From Ovis canadensis (taxonomy: Eukaryota; Chordata; Mammalia; Artiodactyla; Bovidae): 64,000 bases of DNA. The DNA is taken from the NCBI RefSeq assembly GCF_042477335.2, contig NC_091262.1, positions 67,876,001 through 67,940,000 of the forward strand. Direction: 5' to 3'. This document shows, piece by piece, positions 21,927 through 34,200 of this stretch (positions are counted from its first letter, which is position 1; every line of letters starts with the position of its first letter). A program made the translations under genes and the position numbers. The notes under the pieces are model-generated. The model was given only the letters and a program-made list of their open reading frames with translations, was not told the origin of the DNA and made no database searches.

Positions 21927-22819
21927 TTTAATCCTAGCCAAATAAATAAGCACCTTCCACACTCTTTGATCCAGCCCCTAAAGCACCCTCTCTCTAAACA
22001 AGGAACAGTGAATACTTGTTGGGTGTAATTGGGAGGAATGCAATTAGAAACCACACTGCCTGTCCTACATCTCAACTTGCTTTGCTTTCATTTTTGTCTT
22101 TTTTGTTCCGCTACATTTTATCTTTCTAAAATTTAACAAAATGAAGTAAAACCAAAGTCACTTTACAGAAGTATTGATGTAGGTTTTAATCTGACCTGCT
22201 GAAAACTAGATTGTTAATCAGCCTGTTTGTGATCTGGTTTTCCACTCAATTGCATCTGTCAAACACTGAATGTGTATTTTGCAATCAAGTTTCTGACATT
22301 TTATGTGGTATCTTCAAAGCCTGTTCTGGGCCAACTCATAAAAAGAAATAAATGTCAAAACCAACACTGCCTTAATTGAGTTAATATAACATTACAAGTA
22401 CTGAATTAATTTTGCTGCTTCAACTTAAATAAGATTTTGCCAAGATTTCCATAGATGTAAACCAACTTCTAATTATTTGATTTTTTTGTTTTCCCCTCTA
22501 AGTAATAATGAAGAACTTGATCTTTCTTAATTGCACACCAAACTATCATAGTAAACAGCCTGTTGCTACTAGCTTATTCATAGAAGCAAATTAGCATTCC
22601 TAGTCAATCAATCTACTTGCTATTCCAAATAGAATTATGAATGATTTCATAAAACAATTTCTCATCATATTTTTTAAGATCCACAAATGATCCTTTTGTT
22701 CTACTAATCTAACCAACAATTACATTATTGAATATCTGGTCAATTTTAGGTTTGGTGTTCTAACTTTTGTTTAGGAAATCTCACATGATCAGGTCTCTCT
22801 CCTTGACTTGGTTCATATC
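21927..22819. other. Unassigned single-copy-looking DNA
   Basis: AT-rich, without recognisable repeats or frames. Confidence 0.5.
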
Positions 22820-23222
22820 TGTTGCAGGTTCAATTACGTATCCCCTGAAAGATAAGTTGAAGTCCCAACCTGTAGTATCTCTGAATGGGACCTTATTTGG
22901 AAATAAGGTATTTGCAAATGTAATCAGGGTAAGATGGAATCCTAAAAAGAAGAAAATTTGGGCAAAAATATACACAGAGAAAATGGCCATATGAGATGGA
23001 AGCAAAAATTAGAGTTATATTGCTACAAGGCAAGGAACACCTAGGTCTACCAGAAGTTGGAAGAGGCAATGAAAGATCTTCTTTTTGAGGCTTCAGAGGG
23101 GGCATAATCCTGCCAACACCTTGACTTAGGGGCTTTAAGCCTCTAAAACTAGAGTACATTCCTGTTGTTTTAACCTTGTTTTTGATACTTTCTTATGGCA
23201 GCCCTAGGAAAACAATAGAACA
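22820..23222 (-). mobile_element. MLT1-like MaLR LTR
   Basis: Reverse complement of a MaLR LTR. Diagnostic blocks are 'gttgaagtcccaacctgtagt', 'gaccttatttggaaataagg', 'caaggaacacctaggtctacc' and 'ttatggcagccctagga'. Old, noncoding; no internal region is seen. Confidence 0.85.
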
Positions 23223-24132
23223 TTTCATAACCCCATGTTTCTGACTCCCACTTGACATGATATACTTCTGACTCTCTCAATCTCTAATACTAGTTTCCTT
23301 ATTTCTGATTCAGGCTTGACATTTAGTTTCATACAATATTTGACCAATTTCTGCAATTATAAAACCAGAGGGATTTGCTGAAAGACCTCTACCTGATGAC
23401 TTGTATTTAATTTTACCAAAAACAAATTTGTTGAGTAGCATGTAATTTCATTTATAATTATGATGACTTTGAAAGATATGATTTGGAGATAGCAGAGATA
23501 TTTCAAATCAATATAGACCAAACATCTGAACTGTGGTCTACACTGCTTTGTTCTAAACTGAACAGACCAAATAAGATGAAGTCTGAAATATGTCCATTGG
23601 ATATGGTAACTATAAGGAAATTGGTAATTTGAGTAAGAGCAATTTCAGTGGAAGGGTGGGAAACAAGTGATAAAACAGTAGGACTTCTGTGAATTAAGTT
23701 TTTTAAATTAAATTGCAGTTAAAAAATAAGTATAAAATACCACATGGACAAAGAGCTATACTTAAAACACTAAAAAGTTTTAGAAAATCAATATACAAAT
23801 AACACAATAGAAAAAAAAATGAAAGAACATGAATAGAAGATGTATAGAGGAAAAATAACTGACCAATAAGCCTATAAAAGAGATCAACTTCAATTCTAAA
23901 ATTAAGATTAAAAAAATATCAATGTAAAACTAGCAAAAATTATTTTAAAGATAATATACCCTCCCCTCAAAAATGAAAATATTATTAAATGGATGGTCTC
24001 CTACATTACTGACAGGAGTTTGAATTGATACAATCCTTACAGAGAATTTGAAAGTAAATATGAAAAATTTCTAAAACATGCATACCATTTGCCAATAATT
24101 CTGTTTCCAAGAAACTTAAGTTTTAGAAATAA
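23223..24132. other. Unassigned AT-rich DNA, possibly decayed L1
   Basis: The part from about 23700 onward (plus-strand A-rich, 'atgaaaatattattaaatgg', 'gtttgaattgatacaatcc') resembles decayed L1 but I cannot align it. Confidence 0.4.
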
Positions 24133-24290
24133 TTATTTCCTCAAGAAATATTTACTGAATACCTATATATTCCAGGAGCAATTTCTACATGTTGAGAAAA
24201 CAACAGAATACAAAAGGACATTGTTTCCTGTCCTTATGAATCTCACAGTCTAGTGGAAGAAACTAAATAGTAAAAAAAAAAAAAGTGAAA
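24133..24290 (-). mobile_element. L2 LINE 3' end relic
   Basis: Reverse-complement L2 3' end: 'aagaaatatttactgaatacc', 'gagaaaacaacagaatac', 'cttatgaatctcacagtctag'. Highly diverged. Confidence 0.6.
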
Positions 24291-25415
24291 ATAGTGTTAA
24301 TTAGTGAACAGGGAATATACTGTACCTAGAGTAATAGGACCAGAATGGGTTTATAGTAGAGAGCACCAAATTGAGAAAGAATCCAAAAGAGAAACAGTAA
24401 GAAGAAAGTGACATGTTCTCGGAATTATGAGAAATCTGCTGTGGCAAGAGGAAAGGCAAAGCAAAAAAGAAGGCATGTTTTAGATGTGCTTGAAGAAGTA
24501 GATAGCAGCCTGATGGTGCACTGATTTAAGACTCTATAAGGTATTGTTATTTTGGATATAACTATTGTAAATATTTAGGCACCCAATATCAGAGCACCTA
24601 AATTTAAAAAGCAGATATAAAGAGACCTGAAGGGATGAGTAGACAACAATGCAATAATAATAGGTGACTTGATTATATCACTTTCATTAAAGAGTAGATA
24701 ATTCAGATAGAAAATGAATAAGAAAACACTTAACTTGAATTACACTTTTAACAGACATGTATAAACATCCCTTCCCATAACAGCAAACTAAACATTCTCT
24801 TCAAGCATACTTTGAACATTCTCTAAGACAGATTATGTTATCTAATAAAAAAGTCTTTAAAATTTTATTAAAACTGAAATGATATCAAGCATCTTTTCTA
24901 ACCACAATAGTATTAAATTAGAAATCAAGTACAAGAAGATAACAGCAAAATTCATAAATATATGGAAGTTAAATATCTCACTATTGAGGCAAAACTATGG
25001 GTCAAAGAGGAAATCAAAAAGGAACTTAAGAATATCTTGAGACAAATAAAAATATAAATACAACATACCAAAATAAATGGATGCAACAAAAGCAGTTCCA
25101 AAAGGGAAATTTATACCAATAAACACCTACATCAAAAAAGGAAGATCTCAAACAACCTAACTTTATACCTCAACAACTAGTAAAAGAATAATAAAAGAAA
25201 AGATAGTAAAAGAAAGAAAATAACAAAGAACAGAGCAGAAATAAATGAAATAGATTAGAAAGACAATAAAAAATAAAACATGATTTTTTTTAAAACATTA
25301 AAGTGATAAGCTTCTAGCTAGACTGAGAGAAGATTCAAATAAAATCTGAAATGGAAGAGGAGACATTACAGCTGATACATAGAAATACTAAGGATCATAA
25401 GAGAGAATTATAACT

Positions 25416-25442
25416 CTGTGTGTGTGTGTGTGTGTGCGTGTG
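25416..25442. repeat. (GT)n microsatellite
   Basis: Uninterrupted TG/GT run at the edge of the following SINE. Confidence 0.9.
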
Positions 25443-25647
25443 TGCACGTTAGTCACTCAGTCATGTCTGACTCTGCAACCCCATGGACTGTAACCCACCA
25501 GGTTTCTCTGTCCATGGAATTTTCCAAGCTGGAACACTGGAGTGGGTTGCCATTTCCTTCTCCAGGGGATCTTCCTGACTCAAGGATCAAGCCTGGGTCT
25601 CCCGCATTGCAGTCAGACTCTTTACTGTCTGAGCCACTGGGAAGCCC
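25443..25647 (-). mobile_element. Bov-tA SINE
   Basis: Reverse-complement Bov-tA from 'agtcactcagtcatgtctga' to 'tgagccactgggaagccct'. Confidence 0.93.
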
Positions 25648-25714
25648 TCAAGGACCATAATTATACACAAATAAATTGGACAAGTGAGAAGAAATTAATA
25701 GATTCCCGGAAACA

Positions 25715-25851
25715 GAGAAGGAAATGGAAACCCATTCCAGTGTTCTTGCCTGGAGAATCCCAGGGATGGGGGAGCCTGATGGGCTGCCGTCTATGGGCTC
25801 ACACAGAGTCGGACACGACTGAAGCGACTTAGCAGCAGCAGCAGCAGCAGA
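25715..25851 (+). mobile_element. Bov-A monomer SINE
   Basis: 'gagaaggaaatggaaaccca' through 'cgacttagcagc' with an (AGC)n tail. Recent-looking. Confidence 0.93.
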
Positions 25852-26452
25852 AATAGAACCTATCAAAACTGAATCATGAAGAAATAGAAAATCTGAACAG
25901 ATCAATGAATAGTAAGGAGATTTAATAGTTATTAAAAACCTCCCAACAGAGAAAAGCCCAGAATGAGATGCCTTCACTAGTGAATTCTATCAAACATTTA
26001 AAGGGAATTAATATCAATTCTCTCAAAGTCTTCCAAAAAATTTAAAACAGGAGAAAAATTCCAAATTTCTCTTCATGAGGCCAGCATCGTCCTAACACCA
26101 AAGCTTGTGAGGACAGTATAGGAAATGAAAATTACTGATCAACATCCCTGATGAACATAAAAGAAAAAATCCTTAACAGAATATTAGCAAACTGATTTCA
26201 ACATATGAAAGGGATAATACATTATGATCAAATAGCATTTATCTCTGGAATGCAAGGATGCTTCAACATATGCACATCAAGAAATGTGACTCATCATACT
26301 AACAAAATGAAGGATACATCATGTGATTATATCCACAGATGCAGAAAAGCATTTAACAACAACAAAAAAATTAACAAAACATATTTCCATGATGAAAATA
26401 CTCAACAAATTAGGTACAGATGAAAAATACCTCAACATTATAAAGGCCATAT

Positions 26453-26579
26453 CTACTCTACCAAGTCGCTTCAGTAATGTCCGACTCTGTGTGACCATAG
26501 ACGGCAGCCCACCAGGCTCCTCTGCCCCTGGGATTCTCCAGGCAAGAACACTGGACTGGGTTGCCATTTTCTTCTCCCC
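26453..26579 (-). mobile_element. Bov-A monomer SINE
   Basis: Reverse-complement monomer with a perfect 12-bp target duplication TAAAGGCCATAT at 26441..26452 and 26580..26591 inside the L1 RT region. Confidence 0.95.
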
Positions 26580-27138
26580 TAAAGGCCATATATGAAGCTA
26601 ATGATATAGTCAACAGTGAAAAGCTAAAGTTTCTGTTCTGGCATCAGGAAAAAACAAGGATGATTACTCTCACCATTTCTATTCAACACAGTATTAGAAG
26701 TACTAATCAGCAATTAAGCAAGAAAAAGAAATAAACAGCATTCAAATTGGAAAAGAGGAAATAGAACAGTCTCTGAAAACAACATATTTAATATATAAAA
26801 ACCCTAAATATGCAAACTGCAAACATGTTAAAACCAATTTTAAAATTCAGTAAAGTCACAGAATTTTTAAAAATCAATATACAAAATCAATTACATTCTT
26901 ATATGCTGACAATAACTATGAAGAAAAAGAAATTAAGAAGATAATTCATTTTATCATACCATCAAAAATAATATACTTTGAAATAAATTTAAACAAAGAA
27001 ATTAAAGATCTGTCCACTGAAAACTATAAGGTATTGATGAAAGAAACTTAAGAAGGCATAAATAAACGGACAGACAGACTAGAAGAATCAATATTTTTAA
27101 AATGTCTATACCACCCAAAGCCATCTCTAGCTTCAATT

Positions 27139-27350
27139 AGCTTCCCTGGTGGCTCAGATGGTAATGAATCTGCTTGTAACACAGTAGACCCAGGTTTGAT
27201 CCCTGGGTCAGGAAAATCCCTTGAAGGAGGAAGTGGCAACCCACTCCAGTACTCTTGCCTGGAGAATTCCATGGACAGAGGAGCCTGATGGGCTACAGTC
27301 CTCTGGGTCACAGAGAGTCAGACACAACTGAGCAACTAACACACACACAA
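27139..27350 (+). mobile_element. Bov-tA SINE
   Basis: 'gcttccctggtggctcagat' head through 'gagcaactaacacacacaca' end. Inserted in the old L1 RT/C-terminal region. Confidence 0.95.
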
Positions 27351-27925
27351 TCTTTATAAAAATTTCAATGTCATTTTTCACAGAAATATAAAAAACAATC
27401 CTAAAATTCATTTGGAACCATGAAAGATGGTAAATTGCCAAAGCAACCTCAGGAGAAACAGAGGTGGGGGCATCACACTTCCTGATTTCAAACTATACTA
27501 CAAAGCTATAGTAATCAAACACTGAGGTACTGACAGAGAAAAAGATTAATAGATCAATGGAGAACCTAGAAATAAACCAAAACATATATGATTAGTTAAT
27601 TTTTGAGTCGGCACCAAGAATACAATGGGAGAAAGAGTCACTTTAATAAGTGGTGTTGGAAAAACTAAGTATTCATGTGCAAAAAATGAAATTGAACCCC
27701 TATCTTACAAAATTACACTCACAAAAATTAATTCAAAATGGATTAGAGTTGAATATAATACCTGAAACCATTTAACTCCTAGAAGAAATCTTGGAGAACA
27801 AAATCCTTGACGTTGGTTTGGCAATGATTTTAGGGGATTTGACACCAAAACAAAAGCAAAACAAATGCAAAACTAAGCAGATGGAACAAAATCAGATTAA
27901 AAAGCTTATACACAACAAAAGAAGC

Positions 27926-28383
27926 AGTTCTAATGAGGTGGATGAAACTGGAGCCTATTATGCAGAGTGAAGTAACCCGAAAGAAAAACGCCAATATAGT
28001 ATACTAACGCATATATATGGAATTTAGAAAGATGGTAATGATAACCCTATATGCGAGACAGCAAAAAAGACACAGATGTATAGAACAGTCTTTTGGACTC
28101 TGTGGGAGAGGGAGAGGGTGGGATGATTTGGGAGAATGGCATTGAAACATGTATAATATCATATATGAAATGAATCACCAGTCCAGGTTCGATGCATGAT
28201 ACTGGATGCTTGGGGCTGGTGCACTGGGATGACCCAGAGGGATGGTACGGGGAGGGAGAAGGGAAGGGGGTTCAGGATGGGGAACACATGTATACCTGTG
28301 GCAGATTCATGTTGATGGCAAAACCAATACAATATTGTAATTAACCTCCAATTAAATAAATTTATATTTAAAAAAAATTTTTA
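27926..28383 (+). mobile_element. Young L1 3' end
   Basis: ORF2 terminus ('tgaggtggatgaaactggag') and the longer-type ruminant L1 3' UTR ending 'aaaaccaatacaatattgta' with an A-rich tail. Breaks the old L1, which resumes at 28384. Confidence 0.9.
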
Positions 28384-28474
28384 AGAAACCATTAATAAAA
28401 TGAAAAAGTGACTTATTGAATGGTAGAAAGTGTACACCAAATCATTTACTCAATCAGGGATTAATATTAATATT

Positions 28475-29424
28475 GCTGTTGTTAAGTTGCTAACTCTTTG
28501 TGAGCCTATGGACTGCAGCATGCCACTCTTCCCTGTCCTTTGTCATTTCCCAGAGTTTGTTCAAATTCATGTCTATTGAATCAAAGATGCCATCCAACCA
28601 TTTCATTCTCTGTCACCCTCTTCTCCTCCTGCCCTCAGTCTTTCCCAGCATCAGGGTCTTTTCCAGTGAGTCGGCTCTTTACATCAAGTGGCCAAAGTTT
28701 TGGACCTTCAGTTTCAGCTTCAGCATCAGCACTTCTAATGAATATTCATGATTGATTTCTTTAGGATCGACTGGTTTCATCTTCTTGAAGTCCAAGGGAC
28801 TCTCAGGAGTCTTCTCCAACAATATAGTTCAAAAGCATCAATTCTTCAATGTTCAGCTTTCTTTATGGTCCAACTCTCACATCCATACATGACTACTGGA
28901 AAAACCATAGCTTTGACTAGATGGACCTTTGTTGGCAATGTAATGTCTCTGTTTTTTAATATGCTGTCTAGGTTGGCCATAGCTTTTCTTCCAAAGAGCA
29001 AGCGTCTTTTAACTTCATGACTGCAGTCACCATCCGCAGTGATTTAGGAGCCCAAGAAAATAAACTCAGTCACTTTTTCCATTGTTTCCTCATCTGTTTG
29101 TCATGAAGTGATGGAATCAGATGCAATGATCTTAGCTTTTTGAATGTTGAGTTTTAAGCCAGCTTTTTCACTCTCCTCTTTTGCTTTCATCAAGGAGCTC
29201 TTTATTTCCTCTTCACTTTCTGTCATAAGGGTAGTATCATCTGCATAGCTGAGGTTATTAATATTTCTCCCAGAAATCTTGATTCCAGCTTGTGCTTCAT
29301 CCAGCCTGGCATTTTGTATGATGTACTCTGCATATTAAGTTAAATAAGCAGGGTGACAATATACAGCCTTGATGTACTACTTTCTCGATTTTGAACCAGT
29401 CCATTATTCCATGGTAAGTTCTAT
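28475..29424 (-). mobile_element. BovB LINE with 14-bp target duplication
   Basis: 3' end near 28475, 5' truncation at 29424. TTAATATTAATATT flanks it at 28461..28474 and 29425..29438. Frames are broken (pieces visible on both strands, e.g. 28748..29020). Inserted into the old L1. Confidence 0.95.
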
Positions 29425-29631
29425 TTAATATTAATATTAAAATTATGTAAAAACTCATACAACTTAGTTGCAAAAAAACAGAAATTCACCAATTGAAAAG
29501 GAGCAAATGATTGGAATAACATTTTTCCAAAGACATACAAATGGTCAACAGGTAAGCAATATCTTTTAGATCCATCTCTAGATTAATGAAAATAAGAATG
29601 AAAATAAACAAATGGGACTTAATCAAACTTA

Positions 29632-30090
29632 CACAATGGAGTATTACTCAGCCGTTAAAAAGAATTCATTTGAATCAGTTCTGATGAGATGGATGAAACT
29701 GGAGCCGATTATACAGAGTGAAGTAAGCCAGAAAGAAAAACACCAATACAGTATACTAACACATATATATGGAATTTAGGAAGATGGCAATGACGACCCT
29801 GTATGCAAGACAGGGAAAGAGACACAGATGTGTACAACGGACTTTTGGACTCAGAGGGAGAGGGAGAGGGTGGGATGATTTGGGAGAATGACATTCTAAC
29901 ATGTATACTATCATGTGAATTGAATCGCCAGTCTATGTCTGACGCAGGATGCAGCATGCTTGGGGCTGGTGCATGGGGATGACCCAGAAAGATGTTATGG
30001 GGAGGGAGGTGGGAGGGGGGTTCATGTTTGGGAATGCATGTAAGAATTAAAGATTTTAAAATTTAAAAAATAAAAAACTAAAAAAAAAAA
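29632..30090 (+). mobile_element. Young L1 3' end, near-twin of 11306..11758
   Basis: Only about three substitutions were noticed against the 11.3-11.7 kb copy before the tails. Target duplication AAACTTA at 29625..29631 and 30091..30097. Keeps the last roughly 40 ORF2 codons in frame (antisense open frame 29709..29957 is a shadow). Confidence 0.95.
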
Positions 30091-30599
30091 AAACTTAATA
30101 GCTTTTGCACAGCAAAGGAAATCATAAATAAAATGAAAAGACAACTTAAGAATTCAGAGAAAATATCAAATGATATGTAAATATTTGCAAATGATAAGAC
30201 TGACAAGGAATTAATCTCCAAAATATACAAACAGCTCATGCAGCTCAATACGGAAGAAAACAAACAACCCAATCAAAAAATGGGCAGAAGTCCAAACAGA
30301 CATTCCCCAACAAACACATGAAATGGCTGACAAACACATGAAAAGATGCCCCATGTCACTAACTATAGAAAAATGCAAATCAAAATTAAAATGAGGTATC
30401 ACATCACAGCAGTCAGAATGGCCATCATCAAAACGTCTACAAATATTAATGCTAGAAAGGGTAAGGAGAAAAAGGAACCCTCCTACACTGTTGGTAGGAA
30501 TGTAGATTGGCACAACCATTATGGAGAACAGTACAAAAGTTCCTTGAAAAAACTAAAAATAGAATTAACATATGATCCTGCAATCCCACACATGGGCAT

Positions 30600-30804
30600 G
30601 GTAGTGCTTAGTGGCCTAGTCATATCCCACTCTTTGCAATGCATGGATTGTAGCCTGGCAGGCTCCTCCGTCCTAGGGATTCTCCAAGCAAGAATACTGG
30701 AGTGGTGGCCACTCCCTTCTCTAGGGGATCTTCCTGTCCCATGGATTGAACTCAGGTTTTCTGTGTTGACGGCAGACTTTTTACCATCTGAGCTACCATG
30801 GAAG
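30600..30804 (-). mobile_element. Bov-tA SINE
   Basis: Reverse-complement Bov-tA with a perfect 15-bp target duplication CCCACACATGGGCAT at 30585..30599 and 30805..30819, inside L1 ORF2 DNA. Confidence 0.96.
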
Positions 30805-30974
30805 CCCACACATGGGCATATATCCAGAGAAAACCTTAATTCCAAAGACACATGCACCCCACTGTTGACAATAGCCAAAATATGGAAGTAAATTAAATGT
30901 CCATTGATAGATGAATGGATAAAGATGTGATACACACACACACATATATATGCAATGGAATATAGGAAGGCTTT

Positions 30975-31198
30975 TTTTTTTTTTTTGGTTTTTTGCTTAT
31001 TTGCTTAGTCACTAAGTCATGTCTGACTCTTTTGCAATCCCATGGACTATAGTCTACCAGGCTCCTCTGTCCATGGGATTTCACAGGCAAAAATACTGGA
31101 CTGTACTACCATTTCATTCTGCAGGGCATCTTCCTGATGCAGGGATCAAACCCATATCTGCTGCAATGCAGGCAGATACTTTGCCAGTAGGCACTAGG
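30975..31198 (-). mobile_element. Bov-tA SINE with poly-T start
   Basis: T-run at 30971-30985, then 'gcttagtcactaagtcatgtctgac' through 'gcaggcagatactttgcc'. Splits the L1 'ggaatattactca' site. Confidence 0.88.
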
Positions 31199-31210
31199 GA
31201 CTATTACTCA

Positions 31211-34200
31211 TCTGAATTGGAAAATTCAGACTTAAATTGAAGAAATTAGGGAAAACCACTAGACCATTCAGGTAGGACCTAAATCAAATCCCTTGCAGTT
31301 TTACACAGTGGAAGTGACAAATAGATGCAAGGGATTAGATCTGATACACAGAGAGCCTGAAGAACCATGGACAAAGGTTCGTGACACTGTGCAGGAGGCA
31401 GGGATCAAGACCATCCCCAAAAAAAAGAAATGCAAAAAGGCAAAATGGTTGCCTAAGGAAGCTGTACAAAGAGCTGAGAAAAGAAAAGAAGCAAAAGGCA
31501 AAGGAGAAAAGGAAAGATGTACCCATTTGAAAGCAGGGTACCCAAGAATTGCAAGGAAAGAAAAGAAAGCATTTCTCAGTGTTCAGTGCAAAGGAATAGA
31601 AGAAAACAACAGAATAGGAAAGACTAGAGATCTCTTCAAGAAAATTCGAGATACCAAGAGAACATTTCATGCAAAGATGGGTGCAATAAAGGACAGAAAT
31701 GACATGGGCCTAATATAAGCAGAAGATATTAAGAAGAAGTGACAAGAATACATAGAAGAACTATACTAAAAAGATCTTCATGACCCAGATAACCACGATG
31801 GTCTGATCATTCACCCAGAGCCAGACACCTTAGAATGCAAAGTCAAGCAGGCCTTAGGAAGCATCACTACAAACAAAGCTAGTGGAGGTGATGGAATTCC
31901 AGTTGAGTTATTTCAATCATGAAAGATGATGCAGTGAAAGTGCTGCAGTCAATATGCCACCAAAGTTGGAAAACTCAGCAGTGGCCACCGGACTGGAAAA
32001 GGTCAGTTTTCATTCCAATCCCAAAGAAAAGTAATGCCAAAGAATGTTGAAACTACCACACAATTGGACTCATCTCAGTTTGAGTGCAGTCGCTCAGTTG
32101 TGTTCAACTCTTTGTGACCCCATGGACTGCATCACAACAGGCCTCCTTGTACATCACCAACTCACAGAGCCTACTCAAACTCATGTTGATCCCATTGGTG
32201 ATACCATTCAACCATCTCATCCTCTGTTGTCTCATTCTCCACCCGCCTTCAATCTTTCCCAGCATCAGGGTCTTCTCCAATGAGTCAGTTCTTTCCATCA
32301 GGTCACCAAAGTATTGGAGTTTCAGCTTCAGCAGCAGTCCTTCCAATAAATATTCAGGACTGATTTCCCTTAGGATTAACTGGTTGGATCTCCCTCCAAT
32401 CCAAGTGACTCTCAAGAGTTTTCGGTGCTGGACTTTCTTTATAGTGCAAATCACACATCCATACATTACTACCGAGAAAACCATAGCTTTGACTAGAAAG
32501 AACTTTGTCAGCAAAGTAATATCTCTGCTTTTTAATGTGCTGTCTAGACTGGTCATAGTTTTTCTTCCAAGAAGCTAGCATCTTTTAGTTTCATGGCTGC
32601 AGTAACCATCTGCAGTAATTTGGTACCCCCCCTAAAAGAGTCTCTCACTGTTTCCATTGTCTCCCCATTTATTTCCTGTTAAGTGATGGGACTGTATCAT
32701 GATTTTAGTTTTCTGAATGTTGAGTTTTAAGCCAACTTTTTCACTCTCCTCTTTCACTTTCATCAAGAGGCTCTTTAGTTTTTCTTCATTTTCTACCATA
32801 AGGGTGGTGTATCTGAATATCTGACGTTATTGATAATTCTCCTGGCAATCTTGATTCCACCTTGTGCTTCATCCAGGCCAGCATTTCAGATTATGTACTC
32901 TGCATATAATTTAAATAAGCAGGGTGACAATATACTGCCTTGACAGACTCCTTTTCCTATTTGGAACCAGTCTGTTCTATGTCCAGTTCTAACCGTTGCT
33001 TCTTGACTTGCATACCGATTTCTCAGGAGGCAGGTCAGGTAGTCTGGTATTCCCATCTCTTGAAGAATTTTCCACAGTTTTTTGAGATCCACACAGTCAA
33101 AGGCTTTGGTATAATCAATATCAGAAATAGATATTTTTCTGGAACTCTGGCTTTTCCAATGATCCGACGGATGTTGGCAATTTGATCTCTGGTTCCTCTG
33201 CTTTTTCTAAAACCAGCTTGAACATCTGGAAGTTCACAGGTTACATACTGTTGAAGCCTGGCTTGGGAATTTGAGCATTGATTTCCTAGTGTGTGAGATG
33301 AGTGCAATTGTGCAGTAGTTTGAGCATTCTTTGGCATTGCCTTTCTTTGAGATTGGAATGAAAACTGACCTTTTCCAGTCCTGTGACCATTGCTGCATTT
33401 TCCAGATTTGGTGGCATATTGGATGCAGAGCTTTCACAGCATCTTTTACAATTTGAAATAGCTCAGCTGGAATTGCATCACTTCCACTACCTTTGTTTGT
33501 AGTGATGCTTCCTAAGGCCCACTTGACTTCGCTTTTCAGAATGTCTGGCTCTAGGTGAGTGATCACACCATTGTGATTATCTGGGTCATGAAGATCTTTT
33601 TGTATAGTTCTTCTGTGTATTCTTGCCACTTCTTAATATCTTCTGCTTCTGTTAGGTCCATACCATTTCTGTCCATTATTGAACCCATCTTTGCATGAAA
33701 TGTTCCCTTGGTATCTCTAATTTTCTTGAGGAGATCTCTAGTCTTTCCCATTCTTTTGTTTTCCTCTATTTCTTTGCATTGATCTCTGAGGAAAGCTTTC
33801 TTATTTCTCCTTGCTATTCTTTGGAACCCTGCATTCAAATGGGTATATCTTTCCTCTTCTCCTTTGCCTTTAGCTTTTCTTCTTTTCTCAGCTATTTGTA
33901 AGGCCTTGTCAGACAACCTTTTTGCATTTCTTTCTCTTGGGGATAGTCTTGATCACTGCCTCCTGTATAATGTCATGAACCTCCATCCATTGTTCTTCAG
34001 GCACTCTGTATATCAGATCTAATCCCTTGAATCTATTTGTCACTGCCACTGTATAATCATAAGGGATTTGACTTAGGTCATACCTGCTCACACAATAGTA
34101 AAGCAATGCTCAAAATTCCCCAAGCCAGGCTTCAACAATATGTAAACCGTGAAATTCCAGATGTTCAAGCTGGTTTTAGAAAAGGCAGAGGAACCAGAGA

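Larger units (their letters stand above)
24550..29559 (+). mobile_element. Old L1 ORF2 relic spanning EN to RT C-terminus
   Basis: Decayed but collinear ORF2. The endonuclease part starts at about 24580 ('ggcacccaatatcagagcacc'), followed by 'gaaatcaaaaaggaac', the RT region ('atccctgatgaacataaaag' near 26145, 'ggaatgcaaggatgcttcaa' near 26250) and C-terminal DNA. It continues at 28384..28474 and 29439..29559. Stops are dense. Insertions: SINEs at 25443, 25715, 26453 and 27139, an L1 3' end at 27926 and a BovB at 28475. Confidence 0.85.
29562..31210 (+). mobile_element. Second old L1 ORF2 C-terminus, three times interrupted
   Basis: Restarts at an earlier ORF2 position (ttagatccatctctagatta ... 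aacaaatgggacttaatc) than the preceding L1 ended, so it is a separate copy. Continues at 30098 (agcttttgcacagcaaagg) through 'catgaaaagatgcc' and 'aatagccaaaatatgg' to about 30970. Interrupted by a young L1 and two SINEs. Confidence 0.85.
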
